A stretch of DNA of 64,000 nucleotides from contig NZ_QPJK01000006.1 in assembly GCF_003337555.1 (NCBI RefSeq), positions 124,001 to 188,000 on the forward strand, read 5' to 3'. The notes under the pieces are model-generated. The model did not search any database. It was not told where the DNA came from and was given only the letters and a program-made list of their open reading frames with translations. Positions 42,761 through 51,887 of the stretch are shown piece by piece. The stretch is from Pseudorhodoferax soli. GTDB lineage: Bacteria; Pseudomonadota; Gammaproteobacteria; Burkholderiales; Burkholderiaceae_C. The translations under genes and the position numbers were made by a program. Position 1 is the first letter of the stretch. Every line of letters begins with the position of its first letter.

Positions 42761-43860
42761 GCCGCGGCTCCGAGCAGCCGCGCGGGGGCGTAGGGCAGGG
42801 GGTCGAGCGGTGGCGCCGCACCCGTGACCAGCGCGGCCAGCAGCGCCGCACTGGCCGGCGCCGTGGTCACGCCCAGGCCTTCGTGGCCCAGGGCCAGCCA
42901 CAGGCCGGCGTGGCGCGGGTGTGCGCCCAGCAAGGGCAGGCCGTCGGCGCTGGCCGCGCGCAGGCCGGTCCAGCTGCGGATGGCGTTGAGGTCCGCAAGG
43001 CCCGGCAGGTAGTGGATCGCACGGCGCAGCATGCGCGCGAGCATGGACGGCTCCACCGCAGGATCGACGGTGTCGAACTGGCGGGAGGAGCCGACCAGGA
43101 GCTGGCCCGTGGGCCGCGCCTGCACGTTGAAGGCCACCGAATCGCCCTCGGCATGGTGGGCGCTCTTGACGTAGCCGAGCTCCACCAGCTGGTGCCGCAC
43201 GGTGCCGGGGTAGCGGTCGGTGATGAGCAGGTGGCCCTTCTTGGGCCGCAGCGCAATGTCCGCGCACAGCGTGGCCGCGTGCAGGCCGCACGCCAGCAGC
43301 CGGTGCGGGGCACGGCGCTGGCTGCCATCGGCCAGCTGCACGGCGTCGCCCTCCAGTGCGATGGCGCGGGCCTGTTCGCGGCGCAGGCGCGGGCCGGCCT
43401 CGCGCAGCAGCCAGGCGGCCGCGGCGGGCGCGTAGACCAGGCCGTCGCCGGGCACCTGCAGGGCGCCGAGCAGGCCGGGCCGCAGCGCGGGTTCGGCCGT
43501 GCGCAGCGCCTGGGCGTCGAGCCAGCGGCTGGCGACGCCGGCAGCGGCCAGGCGGGCCTGTTTGCGTTCGGCCTCGGCCGCTTCATCGGCATCGGCGGCG
43601 ATCCACAGCGTGCCGCAGGCGCGCGCCTCGCAGGCCAGAGGCAGCCGGGGCGACCAGTCGCGCCACTGCGCGAGCGAGGCGATGCTGAGCGCGAGTTCGG
43701 CCGGGTTGTCGTCCATGGCGACCAGGTGGCCCATGCCCGCCGCCGTGGCACCGGGCTGGCCGTCGTCGAGCACCAGCACGTCCAGCCCCGCGGCAGCCAG
43801 CGCGCGGGCGCAGGCGGCACCGACGATGCCGGCGCCGATCACGATGCAGTCGGCGTCCAC
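42757..43860 (-). CDS. D-hydroxyproline dehydrogenase, DAO-type FAD subunit
   Basis: A 367-residue glycine-oxidase/D-amino-acid-oxidase-like flavoprotein starting at GTG: FAD motif 'CIVIGAGIVGAACARALA', 'GMGHLVAMDDNPAELALS', 'LRPKKGHLLIT', 'LVGSSRQFDTVD', and 'SWTGLRAASADGLPLLGA' with 'LWLALGHEGLGVTTAPASA' at the end. It matches the HcnC-like catalytic subunit that oxidises the amine. The gene starts 10 bp after the epimerase gene, which supplies D-hydroxyproline, so substrate production and oxidation are co-expressed. Confidence 0.9.
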   Translation of the reverse strand: MDADCIVIGAGIVGAACARALAAAGLDVLVLDDGQPGATAAGMGHLVAMDDNPAELALSIASLAQWRDWSPRLPLACEARACGTLWIAADADEAAEAERKQARLAAAGVASRWLDAQALRTAEPALRPGLLGALQVPGDGLVYAPAAAAWLLREAGPRLRREQARAIALEGDAVQLADGSQRRAPHRLLACGLHAATLCADIALRPKKGHLLITDRYPGTVRHQLVELGYVKSAHHAEGDSVAFNVQARPTGQLLVGSSRQFDTVDPAVEPSMLARMLRRAIHYLPGLADLNAIRSWTGLRAASADGLPLLGAHPRHAGLWLALGHEGLGVTTAPASAALLAALVTGAAPPLDPLPYAPARLLGAAA

Positions 43861-43870
43861 GGCCCGCGCC

Positions 43871-44806
43871 TCAGAGGCGAATTCCCCAGCCGAACGGGTC
43901 GTCGTCCTCGATCAGCAGCACGGCTTCGGCGCTCAGGTGGGCGCGGCCGCGGATGGTCGGGATGACCTGGCCCGCCTCGCTGGGCTCGTAGCTGGCCTCG
44001 AAGCGGCTGCCGATCACGCTGGCCTGGTGCCAGACCTGGCCGGGCGCGAGCTTGCCGTCCGCGGCCAGGCAGGCCACCTTGGCGCTGGTGCCTGTGCCGC
44101 AGGGCGAGCGGTCGTAGGCGTTGCCGGGACACAGCACGAAGTTGCGGCTGTCGGCCTCGGGATCGTCGGCGAACAGCTCGATGTGGTCGATCTCAGCGCC
44201 GTCGGCGCCCGTGATGCCCTGGGCCGCCAGCGCCTGGCGCAGTGCCGCCGTGTAGGCCGTCAGCGCGGCCAGGTTGCCGCCGTCCACGCGCTGGCCGTGC
44301 TCGGCCACCAGGAAGAACCAGTTGCCGCCCCAGGCCACGTCGCCACGCACGGTGCCGTGGCCCGGCAACTCGACCGCTACCTGCTTGTGCAGCCGGTAGG
44401 CCGGCACGTTGCGCACGCTGACGCTGCCGTCTGCATGCAGCGTGGCCGTGACCGTGCCCACGGGCGTCTCGATGCGGTGGGCGCCGGCCTGGATGCGGCC
44501 CAGGTGCGCCAGCGTGGCCACCAGGCCGATGGTGCCGTGGCCGCACATGCCCAGGTAGCCCGTGTTGTTGAAGAACACCACGCCGGCCGCGGCTTGGGGG
44601 TCTTGCGGCGCGCACAGCAGCGCACCCACCACCACGTCGCTGCCGCGCGGCTCCAGCACGGTGGCGGCGCGCCAGCGGTCGTGCTCTGCCGCCAGCAGCG
44701 CGCGCCGCTCGGCCATGCTGCCGCGGCCCAGGTCCGGAAAGCCGGCCAGCACCACGCGGGTGGGTTCGCCGCCGGTATGGGAGTCGATGACTTGGATGCG
44801 GTGCAT
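43871..44806 (-). CDS. lhpA: 4-hydroxyproline 2-epimerase (proline racemase family)
   Basis: A 311-residue cofactor-independent epimerase. The two catalytic Cys are present: Cys88 in '[11 protein letters not shown]' and Cys236 in '[12 protein letters not shown]'. Having Cys at both sites marks racemase/epimerase activity, not the dehydratase branch, which has Thr or Ser at one site. The N-terminus '[20 protein letters not shown]' is that of hydroxyproline epimerases. It converts trans-4-hydroxy-L-proline to cis-4-hydroxy-D-proline, the first step of bacterial hydroxyproline use. The next genes encode the matching dehydrogenase. Confidence 0.92.
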   Translation of the reverse strand: MHRIQVIDSHTGGEPTRVVLAGFPDLGRGSMAERRALLAAEHDRWRAATVLEPRGSDVVVGALLCAPQDPQAAAGVVFFNNTGYLGMCGHGTIGLVATLAHLGRIQAGAHRIETPVGTVTATLHADGSVSVRNVPAYRLHKQVAVELPGHGTVRGDVAWGGNWFFLVAEHGQRVDGGNLAALTAYTAALRQALAAQGITGADGAEIDHIELFADDPEADSRNFVLCPGNAYDRSPCGTGTSAKVACLAADGKLAPGQVWHQASVIGSRFEASYEPSEAGQVIPTIRGRAHLSAEAVLLIEDDDPFGWGIRL

Positions 44807-44828
44807 GGGCCTTGCCTTCGGTTGCCGG

Positions 44829-45962
44829 TCAGTAGCTTGCCAAGGGCGACATCTTTCCGCCCTTGAAGGTCGACACCGTCACGGGCGCCTTCTGCAGGTT
44901 GCCCTGCGCGTCGTAGGCGTAGCTGGCGGCCACGCCCTGGAAGCTGTTCTTGTGCAGGTAGTCGGACACCTTGGCCGGGTCGGTGCTGCCGGCCTTGGCC
45001 ATGGCTTCACCCAGGAACATGGTCTGGTCGTAGTAGGCCGGCGCGTAGGCGTCGGCGTCCTGGTTGAAGCGGGCCTTGTACTTGGTGCGGAAGGCCGCGG
45101 CCGGGCTGCCGTCCTTGACCATCGCGCCGGCCTGGGCGCAGAACACCGTGTCGTTGACCGCATCGCCGCCGAGCTTGCCCATCTCGGGGCTGCACAGCGT
45201 GTCGCCGCCCAGCAGCTTGGCGTTCAGCGCCAGCCGCTTCATCTGCGCCGTCATCGGCGCGGCCTGGGGCGCATAGCCGCCGAAGAAGACCACGTCGGGC
45301 TGCTTGCCCTTGAGGTTGGTCAGGATGGCCGAGAAGTCCGTCGCCTTGTCGGTCGTGAACTCCTTGCCGACCACGGTGAGGCCCTGCTTCTCGGCCTCCT
45401 TGACGAACTCGTCGGCCAGGCCCTGGCCGAAGGCGGTGCGGTCGTCGATCACGCCGACCTTCTTGACCTTGAGCACCTGCGCTGCGTAGACCGCCATGGA
45501 CGAGCCGATCTGGTTGTCGCTGGCGATGATGCGGAACAGGTTCTTGTAGCCGCCCTGCGTGACCTTGGGGTTGGTGCCCACGGTGGACATCACCACGTCG
45601 CCGCCGTCGTACACGCGCGAGGCCGGGATCGCCACGCCCGAGCAGTACGGCCCGAGCACGAACTTGACATTGCTGTCGACCAACTTCTGCGCGACGCTCA
45701 CGCCCTGCTTAGGGTCGCACTGGTCGTCCTCGGACACCAGCTCGAACTTCAGCGTCTTGCCGCCCGCCGTGAGCTTCTTTGCGTTGAGGTCCTCGATGGC
45801 CAAGCGCACGCCGTTCTCGTTGTCCTTGCCGGCGTAGGCGTTGGGGCCGGACAGCGGGCCGCTGTGGCCGATCTTGACGACCTGCTCCTGGGCCAGCGCG
45901 TTGCTGGCCAGGGCCAGGCCGGCAAGTGCGAGCACGGTGGTGGGATGGATGGCGAACGGCAT
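44829..45962 (-). CDS. Branched-chain-type (LivK/Leu-Ile-Val) ABC transporter binding protein
   Basis: A 377-residue periplasmic receptor: signal peptide to 'SNALAQ' (residue ~25), then '[20 protein letters not shown]', '[19 protein letters not shown]', '[19 protein letters not shown]' and '[17 protein letters not shown]'. This is the type I fold of LivJ/LivK receptors for amino acids and amides. It opens the hydroxyproline operon (22 bp before the epimerase gene), so hydroxyproline is the likely ligand. No permease or ATPase genes of the ABC system are present here, so it must borrow a transporter encoded elsewhere. Confidence 0.92.
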   Translation of the reverse strand: MPFAIHPTTVLALAGLALASNALAQEQVVKIGHSGPLSGPNAYAGKDNENGVRLAIEDLNAKKLTAGGKTLKFELVSEDDQCDPKQGVSVAQKLVDSNVKFVLGPYCSGVAIPASRVYDGGDVVMSTVGTNPKVTQGGYKNLFRIIASDNQIGSSMAVYAAQVLKVKKVGVIDDRTAFGQGLADEFVKEAEKQGLTVVGKEFTTDKATDFSAILTNLKGKQPDVVFFGGYAPQAAPMTAQMKRLALNAKLLGGDTLCSPEMGKLGGDAVNDTVFCAQAGAMVKDGSPAAAFRTKYKARFNQDADAYAPAYYDQTMFLGEAMAKAGSTDPAKVSDYLHKNSFQGVAASYAYDAQGNLQKAPVTVSTFKGGKMSPLASY

Positions 45963-46077
45963 GCGGTGGTCTCCTTCGGTGTGCTGGGGAGGCGCCAGGG
46001 CATGTGCCCCGGGCCGGTGCCATCGTACTGCGGTGTACGCAGCTGCGGGTTTGCCAGGAGGGGTATGCAGCGCCGCC

Positions 46078-46887
46078 TCAACGCCGCAGGTAGCTGCTGG
46101 GCGGCGCGCCGAACGCGCGGCGGAAGGTGGCGCTGAATGCGCTGGGGCTGTCGTAGCCATGGGCCAGCGCGACCGCGAGCACCGAGTCGCCGGCCGCCAG
46201 CCGCGGCAGGCTCAGCAACAGCCGCGCGTGGCGGCACCAGGCACCGAAGTTCATGCCGGTCTCGGTGAGGAACAGCCGCGCCAGCGTGCGCGGGTGCATG
46301 TGCAGCTGCGCCGCCCAGCCGGCCAGCGAAGCCTCGGCCGACGGATCGGCGATCAGCTTGCGGCACAGCCGCGCGAGCCGGGCATGGCGCGGCAGGGGCA
46401 CATGCAGCGCCAGCGGCGGCGCGGCCTCGATCTCGTCGAGGATCAGCTGCATGAGGCGCTCCTCGCGGCCGCCGGTCGGGTAGTCCAGCGGCAGCGCGAC
46501 GGCGCGCACGATGAGTTCGCGCAGCAGCGGCACGACCGCGATGACCTGGCAGTTCGGCCACAGGCCGGCGCGCGTGCCGGGTTCCACGAACACCGTGCGC
46601 ATGGCCACGTCACTGGGCCCCATGCGGATCTGGTGCACGACGCGCGGCGGCACCCAGACCGCGCAGCCCGGCGGCACGACCCAGCTGCCCGCCGCCGCGC
46701 GCACCAGCATCACGCCTTCGGTGGCGTGCAGCAGCTGGCCGCGCCGGTGGCTGTGCGCCGCGATCTCGGCGTCCATGGCCATGTCCTGCGCATGGGCGAC
46801 GACGGGGCGGGGCGTCTGCTCGCCGTGGATGGGCCGCAGCGCCGCGGCGTGGTCGATGGAAGCGGAAGGCACGCTGCGATTGTCCAT
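46078..46887 (-). CDS. AraC-family regulator with N-terminal cupin (NimR/YeaM-like)
   Basis: A 269-residue AraC protein: a cupin sensor ('ATEGVMLVRAAAGSWVVPPG', 'AVWVPPRVVHQIRM') and the C-terminal double helix-turn-helix ('SLAGWAAQLHMHPRTLARLF', 'SVLAVALAHGYDSPSAFSAT'). This is the NimR/RclR-like subgroup, whose members usually regulate a divergent MFS exporter, and one starts 133 bp away at 47020. It also lies just upstream of, and in line with, the hydroxyproline operon (115 bp gap), so control of that operon is an alternative. Confidence 0.9.
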   Translation of the reverse strand: MDNRSVPSASIDHAAALRPIHGEQTPRPVVAHAQDMAMDAEIAAHSHRRGQLLHATEGVMLVRAAAGSWVVPPGCAVWVPPRVVHQIRMGPSDVAMRTVFVEPGTRAGLWPNCQVIAVVPLLRELIVRAVALPLDYPTGGREERLMQLILDEIEAAPPLALHVPLPRHARLARLCRKLIADPSAEASLAGWAAQLHMHPRTLARLFLTETGMNFGAWCRHARLLLSLPRLAAGDSVLAVALAHGYDSPSAFSATFRRAFGAPPSSYLRR

Positions 46888-47019
46888 TGCGCGACGATAC
46901 CTGCCCATTCGTCGTGCGATGCACACGCGCCGGCTTCCTAGCATGGCCTTCCCCCTGCAATCCACTTCGAGGACATCCATGCATTCGAGATCCCCCCGCG
47001 CCAGCGCCGGAGCAAATCC

Positions 47020-48183
47020 ATGAACCGCGCGCGGCTCGGCCTGCTGACCGGCACCCACGCGGTCAACGACCTCTACCAGGGCCTGGTGCCCGCGCTGCTG
47101 CCCTTCATGGTGGCCGAGCGCGGCTACAGCTACACGGCGGCCAGCGGCCTGGTGCTGGCGGCCACCGGCCTGTCCAGCGTGGTGCAGCCGCTGTTCGGCA
47201 TTTATGCCGACCGGGCGCCGCGTCCCTGGCTGGTGCCGCTGGGCTTCGCCGTCGCCGCGCTGGGGCTGGTGCTGGCAGGCCTGGCCGGCAGCTACGCCGC
47301 CACCTGGTGCGCGGCTGCGCTGTGCGGGCTCGGCATCGCGGCCTACCACCCACCCGCCACCGTGGCGGCACGCCAGGCCGGCGGCGGCTCGCAGAAGGCC
47401 ATGAGCGTGTTCTCGGTCGGCGGCGGCTGCGGCTCGGCCTGTGCGCCGCTGCTGGCGGCCGGCGTGGTCGGCAACGGCGCGCTGCACCGCAGCTGGTTGC
47501 TCGCGCTGCCCGCGCTGGCCATGCTGGCGCTGTGGTTCGCCGCGACGCGCCGCGATGCCCGCCCAGCTACCAGCGCGCGGCGCGCCGGCGTGCAGCACGG
47601 CGCGGCCAACGACTGGCGCGCGTTCGCGCTGCTGACGGCGGTGGTGGTGGGCTGGTCCATTCCCTACGTGACCGTGATGTCCATGCTCTCGCTGCTGGCC
47701 ACGCGCGAGCTGGGGGCTGCGCCCGTGGTGGGCGCCGGCCTGCTGACGGCGTTCACGGCCGCCGGTGCGGCCGGCACGCTGCTGGGCGGCTGGCTCGGCG
47801 ACCGCCTGGGCCGCATGCGCCCCATCCGCATCGGCTACGTGCTCGCGTTGCCGGCCTTGGCCGGCCTGGTGCTCGCGCCGTCGGCGGCCTGGGCCTGGCC
47901 CTGCGCGCTGGTGTTGGGCGTGACGATGTTCCTGCCGTTCGCGCCGCAGGTGACGCTGGCGCAGGATTACCTGCCGCGCAACCCGGCCACGGCGAGCGGC
48001 ATCACGCTGGGCCTGGCGCTGTCGGTCGGCGGCATGGCGGCGCCACTGCTGGGCCTGTTGTCGGATGCGCAGGGCCTGCGTGCCAGCCTGGTGGCGGCGC
48101 TCTGCGTGCTGTGCATGGGCACGGCGCTGGCGCTGCGGTTGCGCGACCGGCGCAGCGTGGTGGCGACGGCCGCGCGCTGTTGA
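47020..48183 (+). CDS. MFS transporter (fosmidomycin-resistance/Fsr-like)
   Basis: A 387-residue membrane protein with twelve predicted helices. The N-terminus 'HAVNDLYQGLVPALLPFMVA' is characteristic of the Fsr-like MFS family, and the loop 2-3 motif appears as 'LFGIYADRAPRPWLVP'. The loop 8-9 motif is 'GGWLGDRLGRMRPIRIG'. Members export drugs or metabolites by proton antiport. It is divergent from the cupin-AraC regulator, which most likely controls it. The ATG at 47020 is well placed and the product has the normal length. Confidence 0.9.
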   Translation: MNRARLGLLTGTHAVNDLYQGLVPALLPFMVAERGYSYTAASGLVLAATGLSSVVQPLFGIYADRAPRPWLVPLGFAVAALGLVLAGLAGSYAATWCAAALCGLGIAAYHPPATVAARQAGGGSQKAMSVFSVGGGCGSACAPLLAAGVVGNGALHRSWLLALPALAMLALWFAATRRDARPATSARRAGVQHGAANDWRAFALLTAVVVGWSIPYVTVMSMLSLLATRELGAAPVVGAGLLTAFTAAGAAGTLLGGWLGDRLGRMRPIRIGYVLALPALAGLVLAPSAAWAWPCALVLGVTMFLPFAPQVTLAQDYLPRNPATASGITLGLALSVGGMAAPLLGLLSDAQGLRASLVAALCVLCMGTALALRLRDRRSVVATAARC

Positions 48184-48327
48184 AGCAGGCACCCGCCGAG
48201 CGCCCGGTCCGGCCAAGCGTGCATGCCCGATGGCGACGGGATTTAGGCTGCGGCGGCACCGGGGCTGCCCCGCCAAGCGGCCGCCCCGGTGTACGCTCTC
48301 GGCCGCCTTTTCTCCGGCACGCCTTCC

Positions 48328-49155
48328 ATGTCCTCCACCACCGACTACTTCGCCGCCAACCTCGCCAACTGGAACGAGCGCGCGGACATCCATGTGCGCG
48401 ACGAAACCGGGTTCTACGGCATCGACACGCTGTTGGCCGGAGGCAACTTGCTGACGCCGATCGAGGCGTCCGAGGTGGGCGATGTGGCGGGCCTGCGGCT
48501 GGCGCACTTCCAGTGCCACATCGGCACCGACAGCCTGTCTCTGGCCCGCCTGGGCGCCGGCGTGGTGGGACTGGACTTCTCGCCGGCCGCCATCGCCCAC
48601 GCCCGGCAATTGGGGCAGCTTTGCGGGTTACCGGCGCGCTTCGTCGAAGGCTCGGTCTACGATGCACCGGCGCTGCTGGGCACCGGCTTCGACCGCGTGT
48701 TCACCACCTGGGGAACGGTGTGCTGGCTGGACGACCTGCCGGCGTGGGCGCGCGCCGTGGCGGCCGTCTTGGCGCCCGGCGGCAAGCTCTACTTTGCCGA
48801 CACGCATCCCCAGGTCTGCCAGTTCGAGGCCGACTCGGCCGGCGGCCTCGTGCTGCGCCAGCACTTCCGCACGGAGGCCACTGCGCCATTGGCGTTCGAC
48901 GAGGCCACGAGCTACGACGGATCGCGTCAGCGCATCGCCAGCACGCGCACCTACGAGTGGGTGCACCCGCTGTCGGACATCCTGAACGCACTGGTCGGTG
49001 CCGGCCTGCGCATCGATTTCGTGCGCGAGCATGAGGCCCTGCCATGGCGCCCGTACCCGGACATGGTGGCTGGGGCGGATCGACTGTTCCGGCTGCCGGC
49101 GGGGCATGTGCGCCTGCCCTTGGCGCTGTCGATCGGCGCGACGCGTGCGGGCTGA
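48328..49155 (+). CDS. Class I SAM-dependent methyltransferase
   Basis: A 275-residue methyltransferase: motif I 'LAHFQCHIGTDSLSLARLGA', motif II 'VVGLDFSPAAIAHARQLG', 'VEGSVYDAPALLGTGFDRVF' and 'VLAPGGKLYFADTHPQ'. The N-terminus 'FAANLANWNERADIHV' is common in a subgroup acting on small molecules. The preferred ATG at 48328 follows a short leader; an in-frame start 39 bp upstream is less likely. The substrate is unknown and no partner genes are adjacent. Next to it begins a region of gene decay. Confidence 0.88.
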   Translation: MSSTTDYFAANLANWNERADIHVRDETGFYGIDTLLAGGNLLTPIEASEVGDVAGLRLAHFQCHIGTDSLSLARLGAGVVGLDFSPAAIAHARQLGQLCGLPARFVEGSVYDAPALLGTGFDRVFTTWGTVCWLDDLPAWARAVAAVLAPGGKLYFADTHPQVCQFEADSAGGLVLRQHFRTEATAPLAFDEATSYDGSRQRIASTRTYEWVHPLSDILNALVGAGLRIDFVREHEALPWRPYPDMVAGADRLFRLPAGHVRLPLALSIGATRAG

Positions 49156-49166
49156 ACCTCACCAGG

Positions 49167-49800
49167 CTAGCCGCGCTGCAGCAGGTCGCCGAACACCGTG
49201 AACGCACCGTCCATGCGCTCACTGCCCGGTGCGTCGTACAGCACCGGAATCTTCAGGTACTCGGCGAAATGCGGATCGTCGGCCAGCAGTTGGGTCAGCG
49301 GGTCGGCGCGCGCCTTGCCTTCCAGCCGCAGCGCGCATCGGCCTTCGCGGGTCTGGCGCACCAGCGTGGGCGTGCCGTCCTCGCCTGGCTCGATCGGCAG
49401 GCGGGCCAGCAGCCGGCGGTTGCCATCCAGGCTCACCTTGGCCAGCCGCCTGGCGTTCTCGGCATGGTCGCGGCCGGGCTTGGCGTCTTGCATTTGAGGC
49501 TGTGCGAACCCGCGACCCAGAGCCAGCCATCGACCTCGGCCATGCTCTCCAGGTTGGCTTCCTCATCGGCAGCACCTAGCGGGTCGAGCAGGGTCGCCAG
49601 CGGAAATGCGCGGGCACCGCCGTAGCGCAGGCGCTCCTGGCCGACCGGTTCCAGCCGGCGCTTGCGTTCGATGCCGGCCCCTCGTCGCCGACCACCCAAA
49701 GCCACTCACCCGTGCACGCGGTGCCGGACAGGTTGGTATGCACGAGGCCGCCGGGCGGAAACTCCAGGCGGACGGCGTTGGCGGATCGGATGCTGGGCAT
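49167..49800 (-). pseudogene. Decayed DUF3616-type gene
   Basis: Pieces of one protein are spread over three minus-strand frames in order. A start segment with 'LEFPPGGLVHTNLSGTACTG' and 'LWVVGDEG' lies at ~49690-49800. A middle piece with 'ARAFPLATLLDPLGAADEEA' and 'VDGWLWVAGSHSLK' lies at ~49500-49650. A last piece with 'RDHAENARRLAKVSLDGNRR' and 'LKIPVLYDAPGSERMDG' lies at 49167-49490. At least two frameshifts separate them. The jump from 'EYLKIP' to 'VLYDAPG' looks like an internal deletion of the ligand-pocket region, since the latter is the usual extreme C-terminus. No functional product is expected. Confidence 0.75.
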
Positions 49801-49865
49801 GGCGGTCGTGTAACGAGGCAGGGGAGTCTGGGATGCCGCCTCCGGCGCTGGGGCTGCGCACAGGC

Positions 49866-50102
49866 TCACCCCTGCTGCGCCTTGCGGCGGGCGCGCCACT
49901 GCGGCGTGGTCACGCCGCCCACGCCCCAGTTTTCGAGTTCGATCTCCTCGATGACCACGAAGGTCGTGTCGTGCGGCTTGCCCATGACATCGTGCAGTAG
50001 CTGGGACACGCCCTGGATGAGCGCGCGCTTTTGCTCCAGCGTCGTGGCGTCGGCGCCGGGGGCGGTGCCCTCGCGCGTCACCTTGATATTGACGTAAGGC
50101 AT
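49866..50102 (-). CDS. 4-oxalocrotonate tautomerase family protein
   Basis: A 78-residue tautomerase-superfamily protein with the catalytic amino-terminal proline (Pro2 of 'MPYVNIKVTREG', Pro1 after Met removal), then 'QKRALIQGVSQLLHDVMGK' and 'DTTFVVIEEIELENWGVGG', as in the YusQ-like branch. It acts on enol/keto substrates as a small oligomer. The gene follows the SDR gene by 10 bp in the same direction, so both probably serve one pathway under the divergent LysR regulator. Confidence 0.9.
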   Translation of the reverse strand: MPYVNIKVTREGTAPGADATTLEQKRALIQGVSQLLHDVMGKPHDTTFVVIEEIELENWGVGGVTTPQWRARRKAQQG

Positions 50103-50112
50103 CGACGTCTCC

Positions 50113-50823
50113 TTACCAGCGGCCGGCGTGCTGGCCGCCGTCGACGTTGATGGTCTCGCCCGTGACGAACGCTGCGTTCTCCAGGTACAGGATGGCGTCG
50201 GCGATCTCCGCAACCTCGCCCATGCGGCCCATGGGATGCATGCCCGCGAGGACCGCATGCGTTTCGGCCGGATGCATCGGCGTCTTGATGATTCCGGGCG
50301 CGACCGAGTTCACCCGCACGCCGGTCTGCGCGTACTCGATGGCCAGGCCACGCGTCACGGCATCCAGGCCGCCCTTGGTCAGCAGCGCAAGGCCAGCTGG
50401 CGCACCCGCGATGGCCTGGTGAACCAGGGTCGTCGTGATCTGCACGATGTGGCCACTGCGCTGGCGCAGCATGTGCGGCAGGACCAGCTGCGTGATGTGG
50501 AAGAACCCGGCGAGGTTCACCTCGGTCATGTTGCGCAAGTCGTCGACCGTGTACTCGGTGAAGGGCTTGCCAATGAAGATGCCGGCGTTGTTGACGAGGG
50601 TGTCGATGCGGCCGAAGCGCTTCAGCGCCGCTGCGACTACACGCTCGGCCACCGCGCGTTCGCGGATGTCGCCCGCGACGGCCAGCACGCCCTCGTCCGC
50701 GCCGGACTGGATGCTGCGGGAGGTCGCGACGACGGCGAAGCCGTTCTTGCGGTAGGCGGACACGATGCCGGCGCCGATGCCTTGCGATGCGCCGGTGACG
50801 ATGGCGACTTTTTGCTGCTGCAT
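50113..50823 (-). CDS. SDR-family protein lacking the catalytic Tyr
   Basis: A 236-residue SDR fold: 'VAIVTGASQGIGAGIV' (cofactor), 'LVNNAGIFIGKPF', and the C-terminal 'LYLENAAFVTGETINVDGGQ'. The active-site stretch reads 'QITTTLVHQAI' and 'AGLALLTKGGLDAVTRGLAI': the Lys is kept, but the Tyr of YxxxK is Ala and the Ser is Thr. I recall a sizeable SDR subgroup with this change, so the protein may act by another mechanism or as a binding protein. It is divergent from a LysR gene across a perfect palindrome and precedes a tautomerase gene. Confidence 0.88.
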   Translation of the reverse strand: MQQQKVAIVTGASQGIGAGIVSAYRKNGFAVVATSRSIQSGADEGVLAVAGDIRERAVAERVVAAALKRFGRIDTLVNNAGIFIGKPFTEYTVDDLRNMTEVNLAGFFHITQLVLPHMLRQRSGHIVQITTTLVHQAIAGAPAGLALLTKGGLDAVTRGLAIEYAQTGVRVNSVAPGIIKTPMHPAETHAVLAGMHPMGRMGEVAEIADAILYLENAAFVTGETINVDGGQHAGRW

Positions 50824-50847
50824 GGAAGCTCCTGGAAGATGGTCTGA

Positions 50848-50881
50848 ATGGACTGCGTCGGACTTGCCCGACGCAGTCCAT
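50848..50881. promoter_or_regulatory. Perfect 14-bp inverted repeat between SDR and LysR genes
   Basis: ATGGACTGCGTCGG (50848-50861) and CCGACGCAGTCCAT (50868-50881) are exact complements around 6 bp, midway in the 104-bp divergent gap (50824-50927). A LysR protein bound here could control both directions. The absence of a T-run argues against a terminator. Confidence 0.65.
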
Positions 50882-50927
50882 AGCGTATGGACGCACCCCC
50901 GGAAGCGGTAGCCGCTATCCTTGCACA

Positions 50928-51821
50928 ATGGCTGAGAGAAAACGCACAGAGGTCGACTGGCAGGACGTGCGCGTGTTCCTCGCGCTGGGGCGCTACCGCA
51001 GTCTGTCGGCCGCTGCACGGGCGCTGCAGGTCAACCACGCGACCATTGCGCGCCGCATCCAGTCGCTCGAGGGCAGCATGGGCGAAAAGCTCGTGGAACG
51101 CAGGCCGGAAGGCTACCTTCTCACCGCCGCGGGTGAGCGGGCGCTTGAGGCGGCGACGGGCATGGAGGCGGCGGCGCAGCTGCTGACGCGCAAGGACGGC
51201 GCCGACGACGGCGACGTGCGCGGTGTGGTGCGCATCAATGCACCGCCGGCGTTGGCGCATGCCTTCCTGGCCGCGCAGCTGGCCCGTGTGACTTCGGCGC
51301 ATCCCGGCCTGGACATCGACCTGGCGACGGACCTGCACGCCGTCAGCCTCGACCGGCGCAAGGCGGACATCGCGGTGCGCATCGGCAGGCCGAACGACGG
51401 AGACCTCATCGCGCAGTCTGTCGGGAAGCTGGCCTGCGGGTTCTACGGGACCGACGAACGATGCGCAGAAGTGGAAGCAGGCTTGCCGCCTGTCTTCATC
51501 AGCTTCGACGAGCAGCATTCAGACATGCCGGAGGGCATCTGGCTGGCGCAGCAGTTCCCGCGTGCCCGGGTCGCCTTCCGGGCGGAGAACCAGCTCCTGC
51601 AAGCGACGGCTGCGCGCGCTGGCGCAGGCATCGCGCTGCTGCCGCACTACATCGCCAGACAGGTGCCAGGGCTGCGGCCCTGCGCGCTGACGCCGCTGCC
51701 GCCCGCGCGCGAGGTGGTGCTGCTCATCCGCGGCCAGGACCGCCATGCGCGTCCGATCCGCACCGTGATGCGGCACCTCGTCGATGCCTTCAAGGAGAGC
51801 CGGGCGCTGTTCGGCGCCTAG
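50928..51821 (+). CDS. LysR-family transcriptional regulator
   Basis: A 297-residue LysR protein with the helix-turn-helix in 'FLALGRYRSLSAAARALQVN' and 'HATIARRIQSLEGSMGEKLV', then a periplasmic-binding-like effector domain ('VVRINAPPALAHAFLAAQLA', 'KADIAVRIGRPNDGDLIAQS', 'GAGIALLPHYIARQVPGL'). It is of the short-wing type related to regulators of aromatic and redox genes. It is divergent from the SDR-tautomerase genes, which it presumably controls through the palindrome at 50848-50881. Confidence 0.92.
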   Translation: MAERKRTEVDWQDVRVFLALGRYRSLSAAARALQVNHATIARRIQSLEGSMGEKLVERRPEGYLLTAAGERALEAATGMEAAAQLLTRKDGADDGDVRGVVRINAPPALAHAFLAAQLARVTSAHPGLDIDLATDLHAVSLDRRKADIAVRIGRPNDGDLIAQSVGKLACGFYGTDERCAEVEAGLPPVFISFDEQHSDMPEGIWLAQQFPRARVAFRAENQLLQATAARAGAGIALLPHYIARQVPGLRPCALTPLPPAREVVLLIRGQDRHARPIRTVMRHLVDAFKESRALFGA

Positions 51822-51887
51822 GCTTGCCGCCAGCGGCCGGTGATCGGCCTTGTCGATCCATGCCAGCCGCAGCGGCTGACGGACCCC

